Positions 1 to 6,704 are shown, counted from the stretch's first letter. The stretch: 7,029 bases of DNA from Firmicutes bacterium UBA2595 (GCA_002339745.1 DDKP01000152.1:6898-13926); one strand, 5' to 3'. The notes: generated by a model not told the origin, from the sequence alone. Program-made: numbers and translations.

Positions 1-204
1 ATGAGGGAACTCATTGAAGAGAACCGGGGAAGAAAGGTGGAACTGATAGACGGAATCAAAATTTATCATGAAAACGGGTGGGCTCTGGTCTTGCCGGATG
101 CCGAAGAGCCGAGGTACCATGTGTTTTCAGAGGGTTTTTCCCATGAATTTGCGGAAAGCCTGGCGGATTTTTATCTTGAGAGAATTAATCAGCTAAAGAA
201 TTAG
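1..204 (+). CDS. C-terminal end of a phosphohexomutase-family protein, probably a nucleotidyltransferase/phosphomannomutase fusion (5' partial)
   Basis: The frame is open from the first base and stops at TAG 202-204, so this is read as the last 67 residues of a longer gene. The ATG at base 1 is probably an internal methionine, because the segment begins inside a domain. The stretch DGIKIYHENGWALVLPDAEEP followed by a segment ending in FYLERI matches the layout of domain IV of the alpha-D-phosphohexomutases: a beta strand, the DGW motif, a phosphate-binding loop, then a C-terminal helix. The usual loop RPSGTEP is replaced by LPDAEEP (residues 31-37). I associate that variant with long bacterial proteins combining a sugar-1-phosphate nucleotidyltransferase, a hexapeptide-repeat region and a mutase-like region, often annotated mannose-1-phosphate guanylyltransferase. 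The fusion is inferred, since only the tail is visible. Its position next to glucan genes suggests a role in sugar-phosphate activation. A stand-alone small protein is less likely, as no ribosome binding site can be seen. Confidence 0.65.
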   Translation: MRELIEENRGRKVELIDGIKIYHENGWALVLPDAEEPRYHVFSEGFSHEFAESLADFYLERINQLKN

Positions 205-205
205 A

Positions 206-235
206 GAAAGGGCAGAGAACATACCCCGCCCTTTC
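206..235. terminator. Inverted repeat between convergent genes, possible bidirectional terminator
   Basis: GAAAGGGC (206-213) and GCCCTTTC (228-235) form a perfect 8-bp stem with a 14-base loop. It starts two bases after the stop codon of the left gene and lies between two genes whose 3' ends face each other. The U-tract is weak on both strands: CTTCAATT follows on plus and TCTAATTCTTT on minus. It is therefore only a plausible terminator, shared by the phosphohexomutase-family gene and the GH57 gene. Confidence 0.45.
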
Positions 236-270
236 CTTCAATTGTGCGAAAAAAAATTTACTTTTCCGGT

Positions 271-1875
271 TTAAACAGCCGTCTTGCTCTTACAGGGGAG
301 GAAATAAGTGTAGTCTATATCCGGAAAGATATTGTCTTTATATTCCAGTTCCGCCAGCCAAGAGGGGTTAATTTTGTTCCATTTAATGTCTTCATATAGC
401 CCGTTAAAACGGTGGATATGCAGTTTGGTTCTTTTCCTGGCATAATCCGCCATGGTCCCGGTTTTCATGATAAAGGCCCAGTCACTGCTCTGAGCCAGCA
501 GGAGTTCCCGGGCAGCCTGCTTCAGGGCGCGCAACAGGTCCCCTTGGGCCTGCGGGAACATTGATGCCAACTGGGTCATCCGTTCACTGGCTTTGTGGAG
601 GTGCGGGTATATCCAGTCATTGCTCCCTTCCAGCCAGACCTCGTGGTACCCTTTATAACCCCAGCTCGATGCGCTGGGGACAGTCATCTGGTTGACCGGG
701 TATTCAGCCAGGTATTCACTGGGGGTTACTAATTTTATTGTTTTCTGGTCGCAAGCGATTTTCCTGATCAAATAGTTTAGAAACTGCGGGCCTTCAAACC
801 ACCAGTGACCAAAAAGCTCGGCATCATACGGGGAAACGATGAGGGGTTTCCGGTCCATGATGCCGGCCAGAAATTCCACCTGTTTTTCCCTGTTAAACAT
901 GAAATTACCCGCGTGGATTGCTGCTTTTTCCAGGGCGTGGTCAGGGTTGTAGGGCTGCTTGTGATTAGTTTTTCCGGTGATGCGGTAATACTTAATTCCC
1001 GTATTGATCCTCTGGCCGTTCGGGTGAATATACGGCTTGATATAGTCATAGTCCAGGTCCCACCCGATATCCCGGTAGTATTCTCTATAATCAAAATCCC
1101 CCGGGTAACCCTCATTTACACTCCATACCTGTTTTGATGTTTCCGTATCGCGGCCGAAGGCGGCAACGCCCGAAGGACAGTAAACAGGCGCAAAAACACC
1201 GTATTTCGGCCTGGTTTCGGCATGCATTATCCCATGTGTGTCAACAAAAAAGTACTTTAAGCCGAATTCTTCCAGGATAAAGTCGTCACCTGGGTTATAA
1301 CCACATTCCGGAAGCCAGATACCCCTGGGTTTTTTCCCCATGAGTTTCGTGTACAGGTCCACAGCCACCCCTACCTGGGCCCTGATGCTTTCCCGCCTGA
1401 TACCCAGCAGGGGAAAGTATCCATGGGTAGCTCCGGAGGTGATGATTTCCAGTACACCGTAATCCTGCAACTTCTTGAAGGCATTTAATACATTGCGATG
1501 GTACCGGTCATGAAACGTCCTGCTGGCATTGATAAACAATTTCTTGTACATACGGGCCAAACGGTGGAATTTTGGTTCCCACCTGGTCCGTTCCTCTTCT
1601 TTTTCGGCCAGTTCGATGAGCCTGGTGATATGTTGGGAATATCTCTGCTGCAGCAGCTCATCGGTCATCATCGACATCAGCGGAGGAGTTATGGACATCG
1701 TTATCCGGAAATCCACCCCGTCCTTAACCAGCGCTTCAAATATGTGAATTAAAGGTATATAACATTCGGTCATTGCTTCAAAGAACCATCTTTCTTCCAA
1801 AAAAAACTCATGTTCGGGGTGCCGAACATAAGGTAGATGGGAGTGCAGGACTATGGCCAGGTATCCTTGCGGCAT
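271..1875 (-). CDS. GH57 1,4-alpha-glucan branching enzyme (DUF1957-type C-terminus)
   Basis: This 534-residue protein should transfer alpha-1,4 glucan segments to create alpha-1,6 branches (EC 2.4.1.18) in the cytoplasm; there is no signal peptide. GH57 landmarks are visible in order. HSHLPYVRHPE is at 11-21, with His11 and His13. TSGATHGYFPLL is at 146-157. GIWLPECGYNPG is at 185-196, where Glu190 fits the nucleophile. SPYDAELFGHWWFEGPQ is at 348-364, where Asp351 fits the general acid/base. SSWGYKGYHEVWLEGSNDW is at 403-421, giving the substrate-site tryptophans 405, 414 and 421. APVYCPSGVAAFGRD (229-243) resembles the active-site loop of characterised branching enzymes, in which a tyrosine favours transfer over hydrolysis; Tyr232 is the candidate. 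The length matches the short Thermus-type enzymes and lacks the C-terminal helix-hairpin-helix extension of Thermococcus TK1436. The ATG start has AAGGGA eight bases upstream, inside the 22-base gap after the DUF4912 gene, so the two are probably cotranscribed. Amylopullulanase or 4-alpha-glucanotransferase activity is less likely given the branching-type loop and C-terminus. Confidence 0.93.
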   Translation of the reverse strand: MPQGYLAIVLHSHLPYVRHPEHEFFLEERWFFEAMTECYIPLIHIFEALVKDGVDFRITMSITPPLMSMMTDELLQQRYSQHITRLIELAEKEEERTRWEPKFHRLARMYKKLFINASRTFHDRYHRNVLNAFKKLQDYGVLEIITSGATHGYFPLLGIRRESIRAQVGVAVDLYTKLMGKKPRGIWLPECGYNPGDDFILEEFGLKYFFVDTHGIMHAETRPKYGVFAPVYCPSGVAAFGRDTETSKQVWSVNEGYPGDFDYREYYRDIGWDLDYDYIKPYIHPNGQRINTGIKYYRITGKTNHKQPYNPDHALEKAAIHAGNFMFNREKQVEFLAGIMDRKPLIVSPYDAELFGHWWFEGPQFLNYLIRKIACDQKTIKLVTPSEYLAEYPVNQMTVPSASSWGYKGYHEVWLEGSNDWIYPHLHKASERMTQLASMFPQAQGDLLRALKQAARELLLAQSSDWAFIMKTGTMADYARKRTKLHIHRFNGLYEDIKWNKINPSWLAELEYKDNIFPDIDYTYFLPCKSKTAV

Positions 1876-1897
1876 TTAATCATTCCCTTCATTTGTG

Positions 1898-2587
1898 TTA
1901 TGGTTTCTCCCGTTGAAAAAGCTCCGGCGAACTCGGAGCGTTGAATCCGATCCTACCATATAATTTACGTTCATTTTCCGATATCATCAACCACTCCGGG
2001 TCGCTCTTATCTGAAATGCTGTTGCGCGGTGTAAATGTGTAGTTTGACCTTGCCACGACTACGTATGTGCCGTCATTCAGTATTCTGCCCAGGTCCACAC
2101 AATAAGTCCTGTTGGGTACCCCTACATGCAGATACCAGCTCCTGGCAAAATCATTGATTATTACGTCGTAAAAACTATTGGCATTAAGCCCGTTAAAATA
2201 CTCGAGCCCGGTAACATCGTAAACCCTCATGACCGGTAGGGAGTTTTCCCACCGGCGGCCGTAATTATGTTTAAGCAAACTTTGTTTTTCCTCGCTGATA
2301 TCCCAGTAAGCATATATCCATTCGGGATCCCTGGCCATTATTGTTATTTTATCATCATGATAACCCGCCGGCAGTTCAGGAATAAATTCATGCCGGGGCT
2401 CCGGAGGAAACTCTATCCTGGGAAACAGTTCCCCGGCAGATTCAAACCTTTCGTTTTCCCGAGGCATGGTGGGAGATGGAAGCGCCTTAACAGATTTCTT
2501 ATTCTTGTCCAAAACAAAGTAAAGAACTCCGCCGAGGATGGCAGCGCCGAACAGCAGTATTAACCCCACAGTATCCAAATTATTCAC
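1898..2587 (-). CDS. Membrane-anchored DUF4912-domain protein
   Basis: This protein has about 229 residues and no proven function. Residues 6-26 (TVGLILLFGAAILGGVLYFVL) form one hydrophobic helix followed by DKNKKS, so the rest should face the cytoplasm. A proline-rich, charged linker runs to about residue 70. The DUF4912 region follows: LPAGYHDDKITIMARDP, the aromatic motif WIYAYWD near 90-96, then alternating strands with LPVMRVYDVTG, WYLHVGVP and YCVDLG. The pattern suggests a beta-sandwich. The first gene of a two-gene operon, it precedes the GH57 branching enzyme by 22 bases, and DUF4912 and GH57 genes are recurrent neighbours as I recall. A glucan-binding or scaffolding role is therefore attractive but unproven. 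Start choice: AAGGAGG (2596-2602) lies eight bases before GTG 2587 and five before an in-frame TTG at 2590. I prefer GTG; the TTG adds one residue. Confidence 0.83.
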   Translation of the reverse strand: MNNLDTVGLILLFGAAILGGVLYFVLDKNKKSVKALPSPTMPRENERFESAGELFPRIEFPPEPRHEFIPELPAGYHDDKITIMARDPEWIYAYWDISEEKQSLLKHNYGRRWENSLPVMRVYDVTGLEYFNGLNANSFYDVIINDFARSWYLHVGVPNRTYCVDLGRILNDGTYVVVARSNYTFTPRNSISDKSDPEWLMISENERKLYGRIGFNAPSSPELFQREKP

Positions 2588-2602
2588 CAACCCCTCCTCC
2601 TT

Positions 2603-2616
2603 TTCCCCGTGGGGAA
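2603..2616 (-). promoter_or_regulatory. Inverted repeat next to the DUF4912 ribosome binding site
   Basis: TTCCCC-GT-GGGGAA is a 14-base, near-perfect palindrome (6-base arms, 2-base centre). On the transcript it ends directly against the AAGGAGGAGGGG ribosome binding region (2591-2602). It could fold as a 5-bp hairpin with a 4-base loop, or serve as a dyad operator. Its G-rich arm also resembles the ribosome binding site, so it may compete for pairing. No regulator is identified. Confidence 0.3.
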
Positions 2617-2625
2617 GACCTAAAT

Positions 2626-2647
2626 CCCGTGCGGTTATTTCACCGGG
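2626..2647 (-). promoter_or_regulatory. Second imperfect hairpin in the DUF4912-GH57 leader
   Basis: CCCGTG (2626-2631) can pair with CACCGGG (2641-2647), with a single bulged base and a 9-base loop. On the minus strand it also contains an alternative small hairpin, CGGT-GAAATA-ACCG. It lies between the candidate -10 element and the start codon, so it would be in the 5' leader of the operon. The pairing is short and may have no function. Confidence 0.22.
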
Positions 2648-2676
2648 CTTTGTGGAATAATGTTATTGACTTTTTT

Positions 2677-2682
2677 ATTATA
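2677..2682 (-). promoter_or_regulatory. Candidate -10 element of the DUF4912-GH57 operon
   Basis: Read on the minus strand this is a perfect TATAAT in an AT-rich stretch, about 90 bases upstream of the GTG start. The -35 side is poor. At a 17-base spacing the hexamer is TAAATA, and the better TTGCCT (2705-2710) is 22 bases away. A real promoter here would need an activator or would have a weak -35. The assignment is tentative. Confidence 0.3.
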
Positions 2683-2741
2683 TCTCGGAATTGAAAATTT
2701 ATTTAGGCAATACCCTATGTCATGATTGAATAATGTAGGAA

Positions 2742-2776
2742 ATTTCGGTTCCGCAGTAACCTTTTGAAACCGGAAT
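2742..2776 (+). promoter_or_regulatory. Hairpin just upstream of the GH15 ribosome binding site
   Basis: ATTTCGGTT (2742-2750) pairs with AACCGGAAT (2768-2776), giving nine base pairs including one G-U, with a 17-base loop. The 3' arm ends right before GGGGA (2777-2781), the likely ribosome binding site for the ATG at 2790, and it buries the upstream ATG at 2775. GGTT (2747-2750) can alternatively pair with AACC (2758-2761), so two mutually exclusive folds are possible. The pairing is seen in the sequence; the regulatory meaning is inference. Confidence 0.33.
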
Positions 2777-2789
2777 GGGGAAGAAGTGG

Positions 2790-4763
2790 ATGCCAAGAGA
2801 GATTGTTCTGGGAAATGGTTCAATGCTGGTAAATTTTGACCGGGAACTGAATATGAGAGATTTTTACTATCCCCAGGTAGGTTTAACCAATCACATCCGC
2901 GGGCACCGCAATAAACTAGGTGTTTGGGTTAACGGGAGGTTTTCATGGGTTGATGACAATCGCTGGCAGAGAAAACTAGGGTATAAAAAGAGCACCATGA
3001 TCGGCCAGTCCGAAGCAGTTAACCACGACATCGGCGTCGCTTTAAGGATTCACGATGCCGTACATTTCCGGACCAGTATGTTTTTGAAGAAAGTGGACAT
3101 CACAAATCTGGACAGCCAAAAAAGAGAATTCCGGATATTTTTTTCCCACGATTTTTCCATAAATGAATCGATTGTAGGCGATACCGCGGTGTTTGACTCT
3201 ACCAGCCAATGTGTCTGCCATTATAAGCGGGACAGGTACTTTTTAATCAACGGGAGAATCGGCGAAGAAGGATTATTCCAGCATTCGGTTGGACTCAAAA
3301 GGTTCGGTGGCGCTGAAGGCACCTGGAAAGATGCAGAGGACGGAATTTTGGAGAAGAACCCCATCGCTCATGGGCCCGTTGACAGTGTGGTCAGTTTCCG
3401 TGCGGTCCTGGATGGGCAGGCGACCGTTTCCCTATATTACTGGATCATTGCCGGAAAAAGCCTGGCGGAAGTCAGGCAGGGCAACGATTTCGTGCTTGAA
3501 CGGGGAACAGAAAGGTTGTTTGAAGAAATTGAGGCCTACTGGTCCGCCTGGCTCCACAAAAAAGAAAGGGACTTTTACGACCTCCCCGAGGAAGTTTCGG
3601 AAATGTTCCACAGGAGCCTGCTGGTCATCAGAACTCAGATCGACAATAACGGGGCCATTCTTGCTGCTACGGATTCCGATGTGATACTGTCATATCCCGA
3701 CCATTACAATTATATGTGGCCCCGGGATGGGGCGTTGGTGGCCTATTCCCTTGATTTGGCCGGGTATCCGGAGATATCGGCCAAATTTTTTGAGTTCTGT
3801 GCCCGCATAATTTCAGAAGGCGGTTATTTTTATCAGAGATATAACACCGACGGGACTCTGGGCTCCAGCTGGCACCCGTGGATACAGAATGAGAAGGCCC
3901 TGTTGCCCATCCAGGAAGACGAAACTGCCCTGGTCTTGTTTGCCCTGGGGGTCCACTACGACCTATACAGGGATATAGAGTTTATAGAGTCTCTCTATCA
4001 GCCCCTGATTATCAGGGCGGCTGACTTCCTGATTGCTTACAGGGATCCTGTGACCAAACTGCCCCTGCCCAGTTATGACCTCTGGGAAGAGCGGAGGGGT
4101 ATCTTCACATTTACCTGTTCGGCTGTTTACGGCGCTTTAACGGCAGCCACATCGTTTGCTTCTCTCCTAAAGGATGAACCAGCCTGCCGCAAATATGGTA
4201 CCGCGGCTCAAGAAGTGCGTGATGCGATGGAACGGTTTCTTTACTGCCCGCAGTTGGATAGGTTTTTGAGAGGGGTTTATCCTCTTAAGGATGGGGGCTA
4301 CGAAAAAGATTTCACCCTGGACAGCAGCCTTTACGGGCTATTCGAGTTTGGGGCTTTTCCTGCCGGAGACCCGCGGGTAACGGCTACCATGAATGATGTC
4401 AGGGAAAACCTATGGGTTAAAAGTGAAGTAGGCGGACTTGCCCGCTATTCAGATGATTATTACTGTAAAAAAAGCGATGATATTGAATGTATACCCGGTA
4501 ACCCCTGGATTATCTGTACACTCTGGTTAGCCGAGTGGTATATTGAAGCTGCAGCCAATCTGACTGAGTTGGCCCAGGGCAGACATCTTATCGAATGGGC
4601 CGTCAAATACGCCCTTCCCGGCGGCGCTCTTCCCGAACAGGTTCACCCATACACCGGAGAGGGGTTGTCAGTTGCTCCCCTGACATGGTCGCATTCTACC
4701 TTTGTCCTGGCTGTGGAAAAGTACCTGGAGAAGTACAGCAGTCTTAAGGGAGCGGTACACTAG
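2790..4763 (+). CDS. GH15 glucoamylase-like alpha-glucosidase, cytoplasmic
   Basis: This 657-residue enzyme of glycoside hydrolase family 15 should release beta-glucose from non-reducing ends of alpha-glucans by inversion. The N-terminal half (about 1-265), opening MPREIVLGNGSMLVNFD, is the beta-sandwich domain typical of bacterial and archaeal members. The catalytic alpha/alpha barrel follows. It carries YMWPRDG (308-314), YDLWEER (429-435) with Glu433 as the likely general acid, and ALPEQ (613-617) with Glu616 as the likely general base, then PLTWSHS (630-636). There is no signal peptide, so the substrate is probably intracellular glycogen, maltodextrin or another alpha-glucan. Start choice: the ATG at 2790 has GGGGA eight bases upstream and gives the family-like N-terminus. 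An in-frame ATG at 2775 would add MGKKW but has no visible ribosome binding site. The gene is divergent from the GH57 operon, suggesting shared control. GH15 also includes trehalases, glucodextranases and isomaltose-type enzymes, so exact specificity is open. Confidence 0.9.
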   Translation: MPREIVLGNGSMLVNFDRELNMRDFYYPQVGLTNHIRGHRNKLGVWVNGRFSWVDDNRWQRKLGYKKSTMIGQSEAVNHDIGVALRIHDAVHFRTSMFLKKVDITNLDSQKREFRIFFSHDFSINESIVGDTAVFDSTSQCVCHYKRDRYFLINGRIGEEGLFQHSVGLKRFGGAEGTWKDAEDGILEKNPIAHGPVDSVVSFRAVLDGQATVSLYYWIIAGKSLAEVRQGNDFVLERGTERLFEEIEAYWSAWLHKKERDFYDLPEEVSEMFHRSLLVIRTQIDNNGAILAATDSDVILSYPDHYNYMWPRDGALVAYSLDLAGYPEISAKFFEFCARIISEGGYFYQRYNTDGTLGSSWHPWIQNEKALLPIQEDETALVLFALGVHYDLYRDIEFIESLYQPLIIRAADFLIAYRDPVTKLPLPSYDLWEERRGIFTFTCSAVYGALTAATSFASLLKDEPACRKYGTAAQEVRDAMERFLYCPQLDRFLRGVYPLKDGGYEKDFTLDSSLYGLFEFGAFPAGDPRVTATMNDVRENLWVKSEVGGLARYSDDYYCKKSDDIECIPGNPWIICTLWLAEWYIEAAANLTELAQGRHLIEWAVKYALPGGALPEQVHPYTGEGLSVAPLTWSHSTFVLAVEKYLEKYSSLKGAVH

Positions 4764-4787
4764 ATATATTTCGGGAAAGCCGGTAAC

Positions 4788-4816
4788 TTTACAATTTATA
4801 GAGGTAATAAAATATT
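4788..4816 (+). promoter_or_regulatory. Weak candidate promoter for the CPBP protease gene
   Basis: The 105-base gap after the GH15 stop is AT-rich. TTTACA (4788-4793) is followed 17 bases later by AATATT (4811-4816), a modest -35/-10 pair about 50 bases before the ATG. TATTAT (4813-4818) is an alternative -10 at a longer spacing. There is no convincing terminator behind the GH15 gene, so readthrough is also possible. Confidence 0.22.
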
Positions 4817-4868
4817 ATGAGTAGAATAAAGATATTAAATTATTTATCTAAAGGGTGGGGTATCATAA

Positions 4869-5609
4869 ATGCAAACTGGCAGCTTTTCCGTCCCGCCAGG
4901 CCAACCCAAATGGACACAGTGGGATATAGCCGCTGTAATGGGGATACTGCTGGGGATGATCCTGGTTTCCAGGGTTTTCAGGGATACATTCAGGCGGGTG
5001 ATCTCCGCCCTGGTTGTAACAGGTAATGACCCGGCCACTCTGGCTTTATTTTTGGGAACTGTTGTTCAGGCCACCATAATAATTTCGGCAGTTCTCCTGC
5101 TGACCCGCCGCAGAGGAGCCACCGGAGCTGACCTGGGGTTGGTGTGGGACCACTCCCGCAGAAACATATGGATCGGTCTTCTCGGTGGACTGTTCTCAGG
5201 TATTATTATCTGGATTATCACCATATTTATATCGTTTGTTTTTGGACCCCCACCGCCCCAGGATGTGGAGCGTCTACTTGGCGGGTTTAAAACCGGGCGG
5301 GATTTGCTGCTCCCTTTTATTGCTATCTCGGTCCTGGCGCCGGTAAGTGAAGAACTTTATTTCCGGGGGATGGTCTTTCCTGCTTTAAAGGCCAGGTTTG
5401 GCTCCCTGCCGGGAATGGTCATGTCTGCCCTGTTTTTTGGAGTCCTTCACCTCGATCTCTACAGGCTGTTCCCAATCACTGCGCTTGGAATAATACTGGC
5501 TTACTTTTACGAAAAGACCCATTCGCTGGTAACCTCCATAGTTGCCCACAGCACATGGAATACATTTATGCTTTTAATTCTTCTCATAGCCGGCAAAAGC
5601 ATTCAATAG
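4869..5609 (+). CDS. CPBP-family intramembrane metalloprotease (CaaX protease/Abi type)
   Basis: This is a 246-residue multi-pass membrane protein. Hydrophobic segments lie near 18-36, 56-78, 99-125, 147-158, 180-193, 199-214 and 232-242. The three family signatures are intact: SEELYFRG (160-167; Glu161, Glu162, Arg166), FFGVLHLD (189-196; His194) and HSTWN (227-231; His227, Asn231). The glutamates and histidines form the metal-dependent active site within the membrane. Bacterial members act in diverse roles such as bacteriocin self-immunity, cleavage of membrane anchors and protein maturation, so the substrate cannot be predicted here. No bacteriocin-like peptide is visible nearby. The ATG follows GGGTGGGG with eight bases of spacing. 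The gene lies 105 bases after GH15 on the same strand and ends 12 bases from the end of the convergent membrane gene. It is not obviously connected to glucan metabolism. Confidence 0.88.
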   Translation: MQTGSFSVPPGQPKWTQWDIAAVMGILLGMILVSRVFRDTFRRVISALVVTGNDPATLALFLGTVVQATIIISAVLLLTRRRGATGADLGLVWDHSRRNIWIGLLGGLFSGIIIWIITIFISFVFGPPPPQDVERLLGGFKTGRDLLLPFIAISVLAPVSEELYFRGMVFPALKARFGSLPGMVMSALFFGVLHLDLYRLFPITALGIILAYFYEKTHSLVTSIVAHSTWNTFMLLILLIAGKSIQ

Positions 5610-5621
5610 TTTTTAAACGCC

Positions 5622-6704
5622 TCAGTCAACATAGATTTCTTCTTTACATTCCGTGATATTATCGATAGTGAACGGATGAGTGCAGGCAAACCGCTTTTTA
5701 TCCGTCACTGTTGGTCCCACCAGTTCCCTGAAGAACGGTATTTCAGCGTTTTCTTCAATAATCTGGAATCTTTCATTTGCTATTCGGTAAGTAAACATAT
5801 AGTTTACAGAGATTTCCGGGTCTCCCGACATGACGATGATATCGCCCTGTTTCTGCAGGTTGAATATATACTCCAGGGGGTGTTTTTCGCCGCGGGGAAA
5901 GATTAGGAATCTTGCCTCGTACTGCTCCCCGGATAATTTGTCCAATGTAATGTACCCCAGCGGGATGCTTACATTTTTGGCCACCGGAATGGGTTTACCG
6001 GTAATTGGTTCATTGCCAAAGTCTATTTTGAGATCACCGAAGGAAACAAATACCGGATTGCTGTCCATCGCAATTATTAGATAATAAAAGTAGTCATCGA
6101 AAGACAGTTCCTCTTTTAATATCACCTTAGCCCGATCCCCGGCATCCGCCTTTATTATCAGTCTTAAACGGGCCTGCCGCATAATGGATTTTACGGATAC
6201 ATTGACATAACGTGAAAGGAAAGAAACATTCCTGAGCTGAACCGGGGGCGGGATAAGAGGGCTCATCAGGTTATTTCCAAACGGATAAATAGCGTTTTTT
6301 AACAGGTAACGGTAAAATATAAGGATACCCAAGGCCAGCAAGATCGGGATCAGGTACGCAAGCATGGCTGCCGGCCCGGACCATCTGAACCCTACGCCCA
6401 GGATAGTGACCCAGGATATGACTACTACAACAATGGTGAAGTTGATATAGTGGACTATCATGCGTCCGGGAGTATCGGGAAACAGGTAATGCATCTGGTA
6501 TTTTTCAATCAGCTTATACATCCTGCCGGTTATATTAACATCCCCGTTATATGAAAGGTCAAGGAACTCCTCAAGAATGTCCTGGAGCCTTTCGACCCTT
6601 CTCTGGACTGTCAGAGAAACGAATATTCCCACCGAACCCAGAAGGGTGGTCAGAGCGGCACAGATGGATGTCAGGACACGAAGGTAGGACTGTGAGTCAA
6701 ACAT
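5622..6704 (-). CDS. Uncharacterised membrane protein with three predicted transmembrane helices and a large C-terminal domain
   Basis: I do not recognise this 360-residue protein. Hydrophobic helices lie at about 10-33 (followed by QRR), 87-106 and 112-132, the last two forming a tight hairpin. The positive-inside rule places the 34-86 loop and the long C-terminal part (about 135-360) in the cytoplasm. The C-terminal part is rich in alternating hydrophobic strands, for example PVFVSFGDLKIDFG (217-230), EARFLIFPRG (263-272) and ISVNYMFTYRI (298-308), and suggests a beta-rich domain. Two cysteines (341, 353) lie near the end. No catalytic motif, nucleotide-binding loop or sensor domain is evident. 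The ATG start is well supported by GGAGGG (6711-6716) six bases upstream. That site falls in the 15-base gap after the neighbouring gene, so the two form an operon. A membrane-bound regulator or envelope-associated protein is possible, but no function is assigned. Confidence 0.8.
   Translation of the reverse strand: MFDSQSYLRVLTSICAALTTLLGSVGIFVSLTVQRRVERLQDILEEFLDLSYNGDVNITGRMYKLIEKYQMHYLFPDTPGRMIVHYINFTIVVVVISWVTILGVGFRWSGPAAMLAYLIPILLALGILIFYRYLLKNAIYPFGNNLMSPLIPPPVQLRNVSFLSRYVNVSVKSIMRQARLRLIIKADAGDRAKVILKEELSFDDYFYYLIIAMDSNPVFVSFGDLKIDFGNEPITGKPIPVAKNVSIPLGYITLDKLSGEQYEARFLIFPRGEKHPLEYIFNLQKQGDIIVMSGDPEISVNYMFTYRIANERFQIIEENAEIPFFRELVGPTVTDKKRFACTHPFTIDNITECKEEIYVD

Larger units (their letters stand above)
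2591..2789. other. Divergent intergenic control region between the DUF4912-GH57 operon and the GH15 gene
   Basis: About 200 bases separate the two divergent starts. The centre (about 2655-2740) is AT-rich and must hold promoters for both directions. On the plus strand TTGACT (2666-2671) is a good -35 match, but nothing resembling TATAAT lies 16-18 bases downstream. TTGAAA (2691-2696) and the extended -10-like TGTCATGAT (2718-2726) are other weak candidates. No tandem operator repeat, riboswitch-like conserved core or small gene is evident beyond the hairpins listed separately. Confidence 0.5.

Noticed and set aside
249..256. A run of eight A (T-tract on the minus strand) just after the GH57 stop
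   Set aside because: It looks like a terminator U-tract for the GH57 message, but no GC-rich stem lies immediately upstream of it on that strand. The clear hairpin (206-235) comes after it, not before.
777..1752. Several open frames on both strands inside the GH57 gene
   Set aside because: The GH57 frame carries all family motifs over its full length. The others lack ribosome binding sites and any domain pattern.
2666..2671. TTGACT as a plus-strand -35 for the GH15 gene
   Set aside because: No acceptable -10 hexamer lies 16-18 bases downstream (GAATTG, AATTGA, ATTGAA), so no promoter is called from it.
2635..2823. Minus-strand open frame of 62 codons across the divergent region
   Set aside because: It has no ribosome binding site, overlaps the GH15 start and the control region, and its product shows no recognisable pattern.
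4817..5026. Plus-strand open frame of 69 codons starting MSRIKIL upstream of the CPBP gene
   Set aside because: It overlaps the first 158 bases of the well-supported CPBP gene in another frame. Its residues after the overlap are low in hydrophobic pattern and resemble out-of-frame coding, and its AGAGG is 12 bases away. It is most likely a shadow, although the first 17 codons lie in the leader and could in principle be a short leader peptide.
4869..5609. CPBP protein as part of a bacteriocin or phage-defence system
   Set aside because: The Abi name invites this, but no small leader peptide, ABC exporter, toxin or other defence gene is visible within the window.
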